Positions 14,790-23,500 of a stretch of 45,817 bases of DNA are shown piece after piece. A program made the position numbers and the translations under genes. Each line of letters begins with the position of its first letter. The first letter of the stretch is position 1. The notes under the pieces were generated by a model. It was given only the letters and a program-made list of their open reading frames with translations. It was not told the DNA's origin and did no database searches. The DNA comes from Mycobacterium sp. 1100029.7 (lineage in GTDB: Bacteria > Actinomycetota > Actinomycetes > Mycobacteriales > Mycobacteriaceae), in assembly GCF_001665235.1 (NCBI RefSeq), contig NZ_LZSC01000073.1:1-45817 (forward strand), read 5' to 3'.

Positions 14790-16169
14790 TCAGATCGCGG
14801 CGCCGGGGTTGAGGATGCCGAGCGGGTCGAGTGCCTGCTTGATGCGCTGGGTCAGCGCCATCACCTCGGGCCCGAGGTAGCCGTCCAGCCAGGGCCGCTT
14901 CAGCCGACCGACCCCGTGCTCTCCGGTGATCGTGCCGCCCAGCCGCACGGCCAGGTCCATGATCTCGCCGAACGCCAAGTTGGCGCGCTCGGCCATCGCG
15001 GGGTCGGCGGGGTCGAAGACGATCAGCGGATGGGTGTTGCCGTCGCCGGCGTGTGCGATCACCGAGATCATCAGGTCGCGTTCCTCGGCGATCCGCGCAA
15101 TCCCGGTGACCAGCTGGCCCAGGGCCGGAAGCGGCACCCCGACGTCTTCGAGCAGTAGCGACCCCTTGGCCTCGACGGCGGGAATGCAGAAGCGGCGCGC
15201 GGCGACGAACGCCTCACCCTCGTCCGGATCGTCGGTGGTGAAAACGTCCGTTGCATTGTTTTCGGCAAATATCGCCGCCATCAGCTCGGCGTCCTGTCCG
15301 CTGGCGCGACCGCGCTCGTCGGAGCCGGCCACCAGCATCGCGGCCGCGCCCCGGTCCAGGTCCATGCGCAAGATGTCCTCGACGGCGTTGATCGACGCCG
15401 CGTCCATGAACTCCAGCATCGAGGGCCGCAACCGCGCCGAGACCCCGAGGACCGCGTCGACCGCCGATTCCACCGAGGCGAACGTGGCCACCACCACGCT
15501 GGACGTGTTCTGGGCGGGCAGCAGCCGCAGCGTCACGTCCGTGACCACGCCCAGCGTGCCCTCGCTGCCGACGAACAACTTGGTCAGCGATAGCCCGGCG
15601 ACGTCCTTCAGGCGCGGACCGCCGAGTCGCACCGCGGTGCCGTCGGCCAGGACCACCGTCATGCCCAGTACGTAATCGGTGGTGACGCCGTACTTGACGC
15701 AGCAAAGCCCGCCGGCGTTGGTCGCGATATTGCCGCCGATGCTGCAGATCTCGTACGACGACGGGTCCGGCGGATACCAGAGGCCGTACTTCGCGACGGC
15801 CTTCTTGACCTCGGCGTTGAGCAGCCCCGGCTGGCACACCGCGGTGCGGGTGACCGGGTCGACGGCGATGTCGCGCATCTTCTCCGTCGACAGCACGATC
15901 CCGTTCGCCAGCGCGGTGGCCCCACCCGATAAGCCGGTGCCGGCTCCGCGGGGTACGACGGGTACTTGATGGGCGGTGGCCCAGCGCAATACTTTTTGCA
16001 CATCTTCGGTGCAACGGGGCCGGACCACAGCGAGCGGGATGCCCGCCGACGGGTCGAAGGCTCGGTCGTGTCGGTAGCCCTCGGTGATGGCGGGGTCGGT
16101 GACCACCATTCCCTCGGGCAGGTCGGCGATCAGGCCGGCCAGTGTGTCTTCGTTGACTGTGGTGCTCAC
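14790..16169 (-). CDS. FAD-linked oxidase, GlcD / D-lactate dehydrogenase type (Rv1257c-like)
   Basis: 459 residues, GTG start at 16169. PCMH-type FAD-binding domain: VPVVPRGAGTGLSGGATALANG (pyrophosphate loop), EICSIGGNIATNAGGLCCVKYG and VGSEGTLGVVTDVTL. The C-terminal FAD-oxidase domain has VIAHAGDGNTHPLIVFD and GGTITGEHGVGRLKRPWL, whose His residues are typical of glycolate or D-2-hydroxyacid dehydrogenases. It likely oxidises a 2-hydroxyacid and passes electrons to the respiratory chain; the substrate is uncertain. It ends the minus-strand pair with tap, whose stop codon lies 9 nt upstream of this GTG. Confidence 0.9.
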   Translation of the reverse strand: MSTTVNEDTLAGLIADLPEGMVVTDPAITEGYRHDRAFDPSAGIPLAVVRPRCTEDVQKVLRWATAHQVPVVPRGAGTGLSGGATALANGIVLSTEKMRDIAVDPVTRTAVCQPGLLNAEVKKAVAKYGLWYPPDPSSYEICSIGGNIATNAGGLCCVKYGVTTDYVLGMTVVLADGTAVRLGGPRLKDVAGLSLTKLFVGSEGTLGVVTDVTLRLLPAQNTSSVVVATFASVESAVDAVLGVSARLRPSMLEFMDAASINAVEDILRMDLDRGAAAMLVAGSDERGRASGQDAELMAAIFAENNATDVFTTDDPDEGEAFVAARRFCIPAVEAKGSLLLEDVGVPLPALGQLVTGIARIAEERDLMISVIAHAGDGNTHPLIVFDPADPAMAERANLAFGEIMDLAVRLGGTITGEHGVGRLKRPWLDGYLGPEVMALTQRIKQALDPLGILNPGAAI

Positions 16170-16178
16170 GGGCCGATT

Positions 16179-17426
16179 TTACGGCGCGGCGTCGTCAGCA
16201 AACTCGGGCGCGCGGTCGAGTTCGCGCAGCGACGGCAGCCCGCGTGCGATCAGGCCCACCAGGACAATCGGCACCGCCAACGCCAGGAACGTCACCCGCA
16301 GCCCGGCGGTGTCGGCCAGCGGACCCGCCACCAGCAAGCCCAGTGGGCCCGCGGCGAAGGTGAGGCCCGTCATCACCCCCACCACCCGTCCGCGCAGATG
16401 ATGCGGCGCCCGGGTCTGCATCACGTAGTTGTAGATCGGCTGGATCGGCCCGTAGACCAGTCCGGTCACCCCACACAGCACCAGAATCACCGGCAGCGGC
16501 GGCAGGAACGCAATGCCGACCGAGGCGGCGCCGAAGGTCAGCGTCGCGGTCAGCACGGCCGTGCGTCGTCGCGTGAACCTGGACAGTCCGGCATAGCCGA
16601 GTGCGCCCACCACACCACCGACCCCGAGCGCCATCAGCGCCCAGCCCAACTGCGCGGGCTCGTGACGGTCGCTGAAGTACTTCGGGAACAGCACGCTTTC
16701 CATCGGCAGGTACAACGCGGTGACGACCAGGTCGATCAGTCCGAGCGTGCGCAGTACCCGCAGATTCCAGACGAACCGCAGGCCTTCGGCGACTCCGGAC
16801 ACCAGCCCGTCGGGTCGGGTCGCCTGGTGTGGCTTGCCGATACCGTCGAGTCGAAGCGCCCCAATTGCCAAGAACGACAATGCAAAACAGCCCGCCGTGA
16901 TCCACATCGTGGTGACCCCGCCGACCGTGGCGATCATCAAACCGCCGATGCCCGGGCCCACGATGTAGGCCAGGTTGAGAATCGCCTCGTACACGCTGTT
17001 GGTGCGGTCCAGCGACCAGCCCGCGCGGGCGGCGGCCTCGGGCAGCATCGACTGGCGCGCCGTCGCGCCGGCCGGATCGAAAGCCGCGGAGCAGAACGCC
17101 AACCCGGCCAGCTCGGAGACATTGATCGCGTCCGCGCCGATCCACCAGGCCAGCACCGGCACGGCTGCCACCGCGGTGCCGGACAGCGAATCGGACACCA
17201 GTGAAATGCGGCGGCGCCCGAAGAAGTCGACCGCGGTGCCGGCAACCAGCGTTGATACCACCAGCGGCAGCGTCATCGCCGCGGCCACGATCGACGCGTC
17301 GCGCGCGCTGTTGTGGTGCTGCAGCGCCAGCCACGGAAAGGCGACGAGCGAAATGCCGGTACCTGCGGTCGCCACCAGCGTGGCGAACAGAATCAGGAGC
17401 GCCGGACCGCGGCTGGAAGATCTCAT
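16179..17426 (-). CDS. tap: Tap-like MFS multidrug efflux pump (Rv1258c-like)
   Basis: 415 residues, 12-TM major facilitator. Motif-A-like loop AVDFFGRRRISLVSD after TM2, a late LRGRVVGVMTGLTFAAGPLG, and a length near that of Rv1258c (419). In M. tuberculosis, Tap exports drugs such as tetracyclines and aminoglycosides and belongs to the WhiB7 regulon. Here the promoter has an AT-rich patch just upstream of a weak -35, consistent with that control. The ATG at 17426 is chosen because the membrane N-terminus begins there. Divergent from udgB. Confidence 0.9.
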   Translation of the reverse strand: MRSSSRGPALLILFATLVATAGTGISLVAFPWLALQHHNSARDASIVAAAMTLPLVVSTLVAGTAVDFFGRRRISLVSDSLSGTAVAAVPVLAWWIGADAINVSELAGLAFCSAAFDPAGATARQSMLPEAAARAGWSLDRTNSVYEAILNLAYIVGPGIGGLMIATVGGVTTMWITAGCFALSFLAIGALRLDGIGKPHQATRPDGLVSGVAEGLRFVWNLRVLRTLGLIDLVVTALYLPMESVLFPKYFSDRHEPAQLGWALMALGVGGVVGALGYAGLSRFTRRRTAVLTATLTFGAASVGIAFLPPLPVILVLCGVTGLVYGPIQPIYNYVMQTRAPHHLRGRVVGVMTGLTFAAGPLGLLVAGPLADTAGLRVTFLALAVPIVLVGLIARGLPSLRELDRAPEFADDAAP

Positions 17427-17441
17427 AAATATCGCGGGGAA

Positions 17442-17479
17442 AATTTAACCCACAGCATTGCCGGCGGCCACCGAATTTC
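17442..17479 (-). promoter_or_regulatory. Tap promoter with WhiB7-like architecture
   Basis: On the minus strand: AT-rich GAAATT (17474-17479), 3 bp, a weak -35 TGGCCG (17465-17470), a 17-bp spacer and a -10 TAAATT (17442-17447). An AT patch immediately upstream of a poor -35 is the arrangement known for WhiB7-SigA promoters. Assigned by layout only. Confidence 0.35.
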
Positions 17480-17536
17480 GTGGTCACTACCGGCTGAATG
17501 CAGGATGTTCATGTGCTTGTTCATCCGAATACCGGA

Positions 17537-18325
17537 ATGGCATTCAATTCGCCGGTGCCGCCGGGCACGGGCTGGCCCGGCGACCCCGCAACACCGCTGA
17601 CGCCGGTGGCCGCGGACGCCGCGCAGGTTCAGGCCTTGGCGGGCGCCGCCACCTCGATTGCCGAACTGGACGCCGCGTCCAGCGTCTGCCGGGCCTGCCC
17701 GCGGTTGGTCACCTGGCGCGAAGAGGTTGCTGTCACCAAGCGCCGGGCATTCGCCGAGCAACCGTATTGGGGGCGCCCGGTGCCGGGATGGGGCTCGCGG
17801 CAACCGCGGCTGTTCATCGTCGGATTGGCGCCGGCTGCCCACGGCGCCAACCGGACCGGACGAATGTTCACCGGTGACCGGTCCGGGGATCAGTTGTACG
17901 CGGCGCTGTACCGGGCCGGACTGGTGAACCAACCGATCAGCGTCGACGCCGCGGACGGCTTGCAGACCAAGCACATTCGCATTTCCGCACCGGTGCGGTG
18001 TGCACCCCCGGCCAACGCTCCGACGCCCGTGGAGCGCGACACCTGCTGGCCCTGGCTGGAATCCGAATGGCGATTGGTCTCCCGGCACGTTCGCGTCATC
18101 GTCGCCCTGGGCGGCTTCGGCTGGCAGATTGCGCTCCGGCTTCCCGGTGTCGCCAGTTCACCCAAGCCACGATTCGGCCACGGCGTCGTTGCCGAACTGC
18201 CCGGAGATCTGCGGTTGCTGGGTTGCTACCACCCCAGCCAGCAGAACATGTTCACCGGTAGGCTGACCCCGGCAATGCTCGACGACGTCTTCATTGAGGC
18301 CAAGAAGCTGGCAGGGGTCAAGTGA
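17537..18325 (+). CDS. udgB: Uracil-DNA glycosylase family 5 (UdgB)
   Basis: 262 residues from ATG 17537; an ATG at 17498 would add 13. Removes uracil, and in this family also some deaminated or modified bases, from DNA. Features: iron-sulfur-type cysteines (CRACPR near the start, RCAPP and TCWPW later), active-site segment GLAPAAHGANRTGRMFTGDR with the GLAPA signature of family 5, and the second motif HPSQQN. Close in order and sequence to Rv1259. The stop overlaps the next start (GTGA), so it is coupled to the FAD monooxygenase gene. It may share a bidirectional promoter region with tap. Confidence 0.92.
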   Translation: MAFNSPVPPGTGWPGDPATPLTPVAADAAQVQALAGAATSIAELDAASSVCRACPRLVTWREEVAVTKRRAFAEQPYWGRPVPGWGSRQPRLFIVGLAPAAHGANRTGRMFTGDRSGDQLYAALYRAGLVNQPISVDAADGLQTKHIRISAPVRCAPPANAPTPVERDTCWPWLESEWRLVSRHVRVIVALGGFGWQIALRLPGVASSPKPRFGHGVVAELPGDLRLLGCYHPSQQNMFTGRLTPAMLDDVFIEAKKLAGVK

Positions 18326-19452
18326 CCGAAGTTTTGATTTCCGGGGCTAGTGTCGCCGGGACCGCGTTGGCCTATTGGCTTGGGCAGTATGGGTATTCGG
18401 CCACCGTGGTGGAGCGCTACCCCGGGCTGCGTCCCGGCGGGCAGGCAATCGATGTGCGGGGCCCGGCGCTGACGGTGCTCGAGCGCATGGGATTGCTGAG
18501 CGCCGCGCAGGATCGCAGAACCGGCATCCGCGGGTCCTCGGTCGTCGACCGCGACGGCAACGAGTTGTCCCGCGACACCGAGTCGACGCCCACCGGCGGT
18601 CCGATCGATAGCCCGGACATTGAGCTGTTGCGCGACGACCTGGTCGAGTTGCTCTACGGCGCAACCCAACCCGGCACGGAATACGTTTTCGACGACAGCA
18701 TCACCGCACTGGAGAACCGCGGTACGGGTGTCGAGGTCACGTTTGAACGCTCACCGGCGCGCAGCTTCGATCTGGTGATCGGCGCCGACGGTCTGCACTC
18801 CAATGTGCGCCGGCTGGTGTTCGGTCCCGAGGAACGTTTCATCAAGCGGCTGGGCACGCATGCCGCGATTTTCACGGTGCCCAACTTTCTTGGTCTGGAT
18901 TTCTGGCAGCAATGGCATTACGGCGACACCACGATGGCCGGGCTCTACAGCGCTCGGCACAACTCCGAGGCGCGCGCCATGTTGGGCTTCATGGACACCG
19001 AATTGCGGCTGGATTACCGCGACGTCGACGCCCAATTCGACGAGATCGAACGGCGGATGGCCGACGACGGCTGGGTACGCCCGCAGCTGTTGGGGCTGAT
19101 GCGCAGCGCGCCGGATTTCTACTTCGACGAAATGGCCCAGATCGTGATGGATCACTGGTCGATCGGCCGGGTGGCGCTGGTGGGCGACGCCGCCTATTGC
19201 TGTTCACCGTTGTCGGGCCAGGGGACCAGCGTGGCGCTGTTGGGCGCTTACATTCTGGCCGGTGAGCTCAAACGAGCGACCCAGGGCGATTGGGTCGACC
19301 ACGGGCTCGGCTTCACCAACTACTTCAAGCGCTTTCACAGCTACACCGAGCGCACCCAATTCTTGGCTACCGACAACATTCCCGGCGGTGCCCCGATCAC
19401 GCAGGAGCAGTTCGACGCGATCGTGAACTCGATCTCGCTGAGCACGTATTAA
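18322..19452 (+). CDS. FAD-dependent aromatic-type monooxygenase (Rv1260-like)
   Basis: 376 residues, GTG start overlapping the udgB stop. Class A flavoprotein monooxygenase fold: N-terminal FAD-binding VLISGASVAGTALAYWLGQ (GASVAG), DG motif DLVIGADGLHSNVRRLVFG, and the GD motif RVALVGDAAYCCSPLSGQGT. Related to tetracycline/aromatic hydroxylases (TetX/PheA families) and to the mycobacterial Rv1260 protein. NAD(P)H-dependent hydroxylation of an unknown substrate. Second gene of a udgB-monooxygenase-LLM unit. Confidence 0.88.
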   Translation: MTEVLISGASVAGTALAYWLGQYGYSATVVERYPGLRPGGQAIDVRGPALTVLERMGLLSAAQDRRTGIRGSSVVDRDGNELSRDTESTPTGGPIDSPDIELLRDDLVELLYGATQPGTEYVFDDSITALENRGTGVEVTFERSPARSFDLVIGADGLHSNVRRLVFGPEERFIKRLGTHAAIFTVPNFLGLDFWQQWHYGDTTMAGLYSARHNSEARAMLGFMDTELRLDYRDVDAQFDEIERRMADDGWVRPQLLGLMRSAPDFYFDEMAQIVMDHWSIGRVALVGDAAYCCSPLSGQGTSVALLGAYILAGELKRATQGDWVDHGLGFTNYFKRFHSYTERTQFLATDNIPGGAPITQEQFDAIVNSISLSTY

Positions 19453-19490
19453 CCGGGAACGAACCCCGTCCCGGATGCGTTGAGGGCATC

Positions 19491-20522
19491 GTGCGTCTTT
19501 CCGTTCTTGATCTCGTTCCGGTGCGCACCGATCAGTCGACCGGTGACGCGCTGGCCGCGACGGTGCAGCTGGCCCAGGCCGCCGACCGGCTGGGCTTTAC
19601 CCGCTACTGGGTGGCCGAACACCACAACATGCCGTCGGTGGGCGCCACCAGCCCGCCGGTGCTGCTGGCTTACCTTGCCGCGCAGACCGCTCGACTGCGA
19701 TTGGGCTCCGGCGGTGTGATGCTGCCCAACCACGCGCCGCTCGCGGTCGCCGAGCAGTTCGCGTTGCTGGAGGCCGCCGCCCCGGGCCGGATTGACCTGG
19801 GTATCGGCCGCGCGCCCGGCTCCGACCCGGTGACGTCGTATGCGCTGCGCGGTGCCCGTGACGATCGCGACATCGAGAACTTCCCCGAGTATCTCGACGA
19901 CGTGGCCGCGTTGATGAGCGCGCGCGGGGTGCTGGTTCCGCTGCGCTCGGGCGACTACCGGCTCAAGGCGACGCCGGCCGCGGCCAGCGAACCGCGGCTG
20001 TGGCTGCTGGGCTCGTCGATGTATTCGGCGCATCTGGCGGCGGCCAAGGGGCTGCCGTATGTGTTCGCGCATCACTTCTCCGGCAACGGAACCGAAGAGG
20101 CGCTGCAGCTGTACCGCTCGCAGTTCAAGCCGAGCAAGCTGACCGCCGAGCCCGTGACGTTTTTGACGGTCAATGCCGCCGTCGCCGAAACGCACGACGA
20201 GGCAACGGCGTTGATGCTGCCGAACTTGCAGATGATGGCGCGGTTGCGCACCGGACAACCGTTGGGTCCCGTTCCGCTGGTCGAGGAGGCACAGGGCGCG
20301 GAATTGACTGTGGCACAACAGCACATCGTGGACAGCGGTTTGGAGCGTGCGGTACTCGGCACCGCGGCGCAGGCCGCCGAACAACTGCGGAGTCTTGCCG
20401 AGCGGTTCGGCGTCGACGAGGTGATGGTGAATCCGGTCGCGTCGGCGCGGCGCGGTGCGGACCCGGCCACCGCGCCGGCACGGGTCGCGACGCTGGAGCT
20501 GTTGGCCAAGGAATTGTTCTAG
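19491..20522 (+). CDS. LLM-class (luciferase-like) flavin-dependent oxidoreductase
   Basis: 343 residues from GTG 19491, with GAGGG 6 nt upstream; the longer frame from 19290 lies within the previous gene and is rejected. TIM-barrel luciferase-like family, MsnO8-type subgroup: RLSVLDLVPVRTDQSTGDAL, RYWVAEHHNMPSVGATSP, GGVMLPNHAPLAVAEQFALLEAAAPGRIDLG, then IGRAPGSDP. Uses FMNH2 or F420H2; the cofactor cannot be settled here. It follows the FAD monooxygenase by 38 nt. I do not recall it at this position in M. tuberculosis. Convergent with the c-di-GMP gene, with 3 bp between stops. Confidence 0.88.
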   Translation: MRLSVLDLVPVRTDQSTGDALAATVQLAQAADRLGFTRYWVAEHHNMPSVGATSPPVLLAYLAAQTARLRLGSGGVMLPNHAPLAVAEQFALLEAAAPGRIDLGIGRAPGSDPVTSYALRGARDDRDIENFPEYLDDVAALMSARGVLVPLRSGDYRLKATPAAASEPRLWLLGSSMYSAHLAAAKGLPYVFAHHFSGNGTEEALQLYRSQFKPSKLTAEPVTFLTVNAAVAETHDEATALMLPNLQMMARLRTGQPLGPVPLVEEAQGAELTVAQQHIVDSGLERAVLGTAAQAAEQLRSLAERFGVDEVMVNPVASARRGADPATAPARVATLELLAKELF

Positions 20523-20525
20523 GGC

Positions 20526-23500
20526 TCAGTCGGATACGCGCGCCTGCTCGGGTCGGGGTACCTCGGGTGCGCGGCTATCGATCCAGGCTTCCAGCTCGCT
20601 GGGCGGCAACGGCGGGGTGTGCACGAAACCCTGGGTGATGGTGCAGCCGAATCGCTGTAGGGCACTGAGGGTGACGTCGTCTTCGACGCCCTCGGCGACC
20701 AGGTCGGCACCGAGGCTGTCGGCCAGCGCCACCGTGGACCGCACGATGGCCACCGAGCGCGCGTCTTGGGCCAGTCGCGCCACGAAGATCCGGTCGAGCT
20801 TCAACTCGTCGACCGAGACGTCCTGCAACCGTGCCAGCGACGACCAACCGGTGCCGTAATCGTCGAGCGAGATGCGCACCCCGAGCTGCTGTAGTTCGGC
20901 CACGGTGTTACGCGATCGCACCGAGTCGACGAGCGCACTTTCGGTGATCTCGACGATCAGGGCGTCCGCGGGCAGGCCACGGGCCCACAGCAGCCGTTCG
21001 ATGGTGCCGACCAGTTCGAGGTCCAGCAGGTTGGTCGTCGCGAGGTTGACGGCTACCGATGACGTGATGCCCTTCTCGCGCCAGTACTGGATTTGGGTGA
21101 GCGCGAGTCGCAGGGTGCGGTCGGCGATCTTGCGCATCAGGCCGGCGCGCTCGGCGGCGGGCAGGAATTCCTCGGGCAACAACACGCCGCGGGTGGGGTG
21201 GTTCCAGCGCAGCAGCGCTTCCACGCTGTGCACGCTGCCGTCGCTCGCGTTGATCTTGGGCTGGTAATACAGCGTCGGTTCGTCACTTTCGAATAGCGCG
21301 ACGCGCAGTTCCTCGATCAGGTTGGGGTCGGTCTCGCGATACAGCTCGAATGCCGAGTCGTACACCGCGATCTTGCTCATCGCGGACTTGGCGTGCGGCA
21401 TCGCCGCCTCGGCACGACTCAGCAGTTCCTGTGGATGCTCACAATGGTCGGGGCACAACGCAATTGCGATGCGCACATCGACCCGCACGGTGATCGGATC
21501 CAGCGCGAAGGGCTCGCCCAGGGCTTCCAGCAGGCGACCCGCCTGGGCGCGGGCGCCGATCAGGTCGGATCCCTCCGTCAGCAGGACGGCGAACTCGTCG
21601 TCGCTGACCCGCGCCAGCAGATCGTCGCTGCGCACGCTGTGGGCCAGGCGATCGGCGATGTGGCGCAACAGTTCGTCGCCGAAATGCCGGCCGAGCGAGT
21701 CGCTGATCTCTTGGATCTCATACAGTTTGACCAATAGCAGCGCCTTGCGGGCCGGCGTCTTGATCGTCGACTCGAACTCCGGCGATGCGGACTCGGACAA
21801 CGAGGTCAACGACGTCGCCAGCGAGCGCCTGTTGGGCAGCGTCGTCAACTCGTCGGTCATGGCGTGCTTGTAACTCTCGGCGACCATGCTGGCGTCGCGC
21901 AAGGTCAACGAGAATCGCACCGCGGCCGTCACCAGGCTCAGTGCCGCCAAAGTCGTTACCAGACGGGAGGTATCGTCGATGACCGCCACGCCCAGCGCCA
22001 CGGCCGTACAGGCCACCGGCACGGCGTAGGAGCCGAACCCGCGGCGCAGCGTAACCGCCGCCGGGGACTTGGGCACCCAGCTGGCCATCGCCAGCAGCAG
22101 CGACGCCACCGGCCACACGGCATCCAGCGTGGTGCCCACCCGATAGGCACCCGCCGAGGTTTCCATGAGGTAGACGGTGTCGGCAATCGCAAACCCGGTC
22201 AAGCCCGACACCAGCAACAGCCAGCGAAACTCGTTGCGCCAGCCGACGATCGGCAACATCCCGGCGGCGATGGCCAACAGGACCAGATCTCCCCAGGGAT
22301 AGAGCAGCCCGACCAACACGGTGTCGGGCGCGCGCACGGCCGCGGCCTGGAGGGGCCCGACTCTCAGCGCGACGCCCACCGCGGCCACCGCCAGACCACA
22401 GATCAGCGGATCGAGCCGGATCGGAATCGGTACCGACGACAGGCGGGAGCGCATCAGCAGCAATAGCCCGATGTAGACGAACGGGTAGAACGCGAGGTAC
22501 TCCGCGTCGGCGACCGACGGTGACTGCCCGGCGGGCACCCACAACGCGTAGACGATGTCGCCGGCCGCCGAGCAGGTCATGCCGGCGGCGATCAGCGCCC
22601 ACGCCAAGCGATCTGTCGGAAACCGGTAGGCGCGCACGATGATCAGGATGGCGGCCAACAGGTTCAACCCGGCGTACAAAAAGTTGGTGAAGGAGTTGCT
22701 GTCCGGCGAGTTGAGATGGGCCAGGCTCGTCGCGGTAAAAGTCAGCGCGCCGATTGTCAACAGGCTCAGGCCAATTCGGACAAGCAGCGGTGGCCATCCG
22801 ACGTCCCCGTCGGCAGTCTGTGGATGACCCGATGCGGCCGTGGCGGTTGCCTCGGTGCGCGACGCACGTGCGGGGCCGGCGGGGTAGCCGGAGGCGGCAG
22901 CCGAAACCGGTGCCCAGTGCGGTTGCCTGGACCGCAGCTCCACGTCGGGTGAGTCGGCCGAGCGTGGAAAGCTGTACGAGAACGGAAGATCCGGCACGAA
23001 ACTGCGAACGCATTGGCCACCTTCGCGTTTCGCGGTGTACATGGCCAGGTCGGCATGGCGCAACAGCTGGTCGACCGTGCAGTTCGACCCGGGGTTGGCC
23101 ACGGTGAAACCGATACTCGGCCGGACCGCGACGGGCACACCGTCGATCACGATCGGCGCGCTGAACGCCTCGAGCACGTCGTGCGCGGCGGCTTGGGACT
23201 CTTCAACGGGACCCTCGAGCAGCACCGCGAATTCGTCACCGCCGAGGCGCGCGATGACACCGTGGTCGTGCAGCGCCGCGGTGAGCCGGCCGGCGACCCG
23301 GACGAGCAGTTCGTCCCCGGCCGGATGCCCCAGCCCGTCGTTGACCGCTTTGAAGTTGTCCAGATCGAGGCACAACACCGCGATCGGTTCGCTGTCGTTG
23401 CCGCGGGCGGCGACGGCGTCCTCGAGTCGATGCAGGAAATGGGCCCGGTTCGCCAGCCCGGTCAGGCTGTCCCGGAACGCTTCTCGTGCCACCGCGGACA

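Noticed and set aside
19290..19490. Longer LLM enzyme starting at 19290
   Set aside because: The extension lies inside the FAD monooxygenase gene and reads as a shadow; GAGGG and the conserved N-terminus support GTG 19491.
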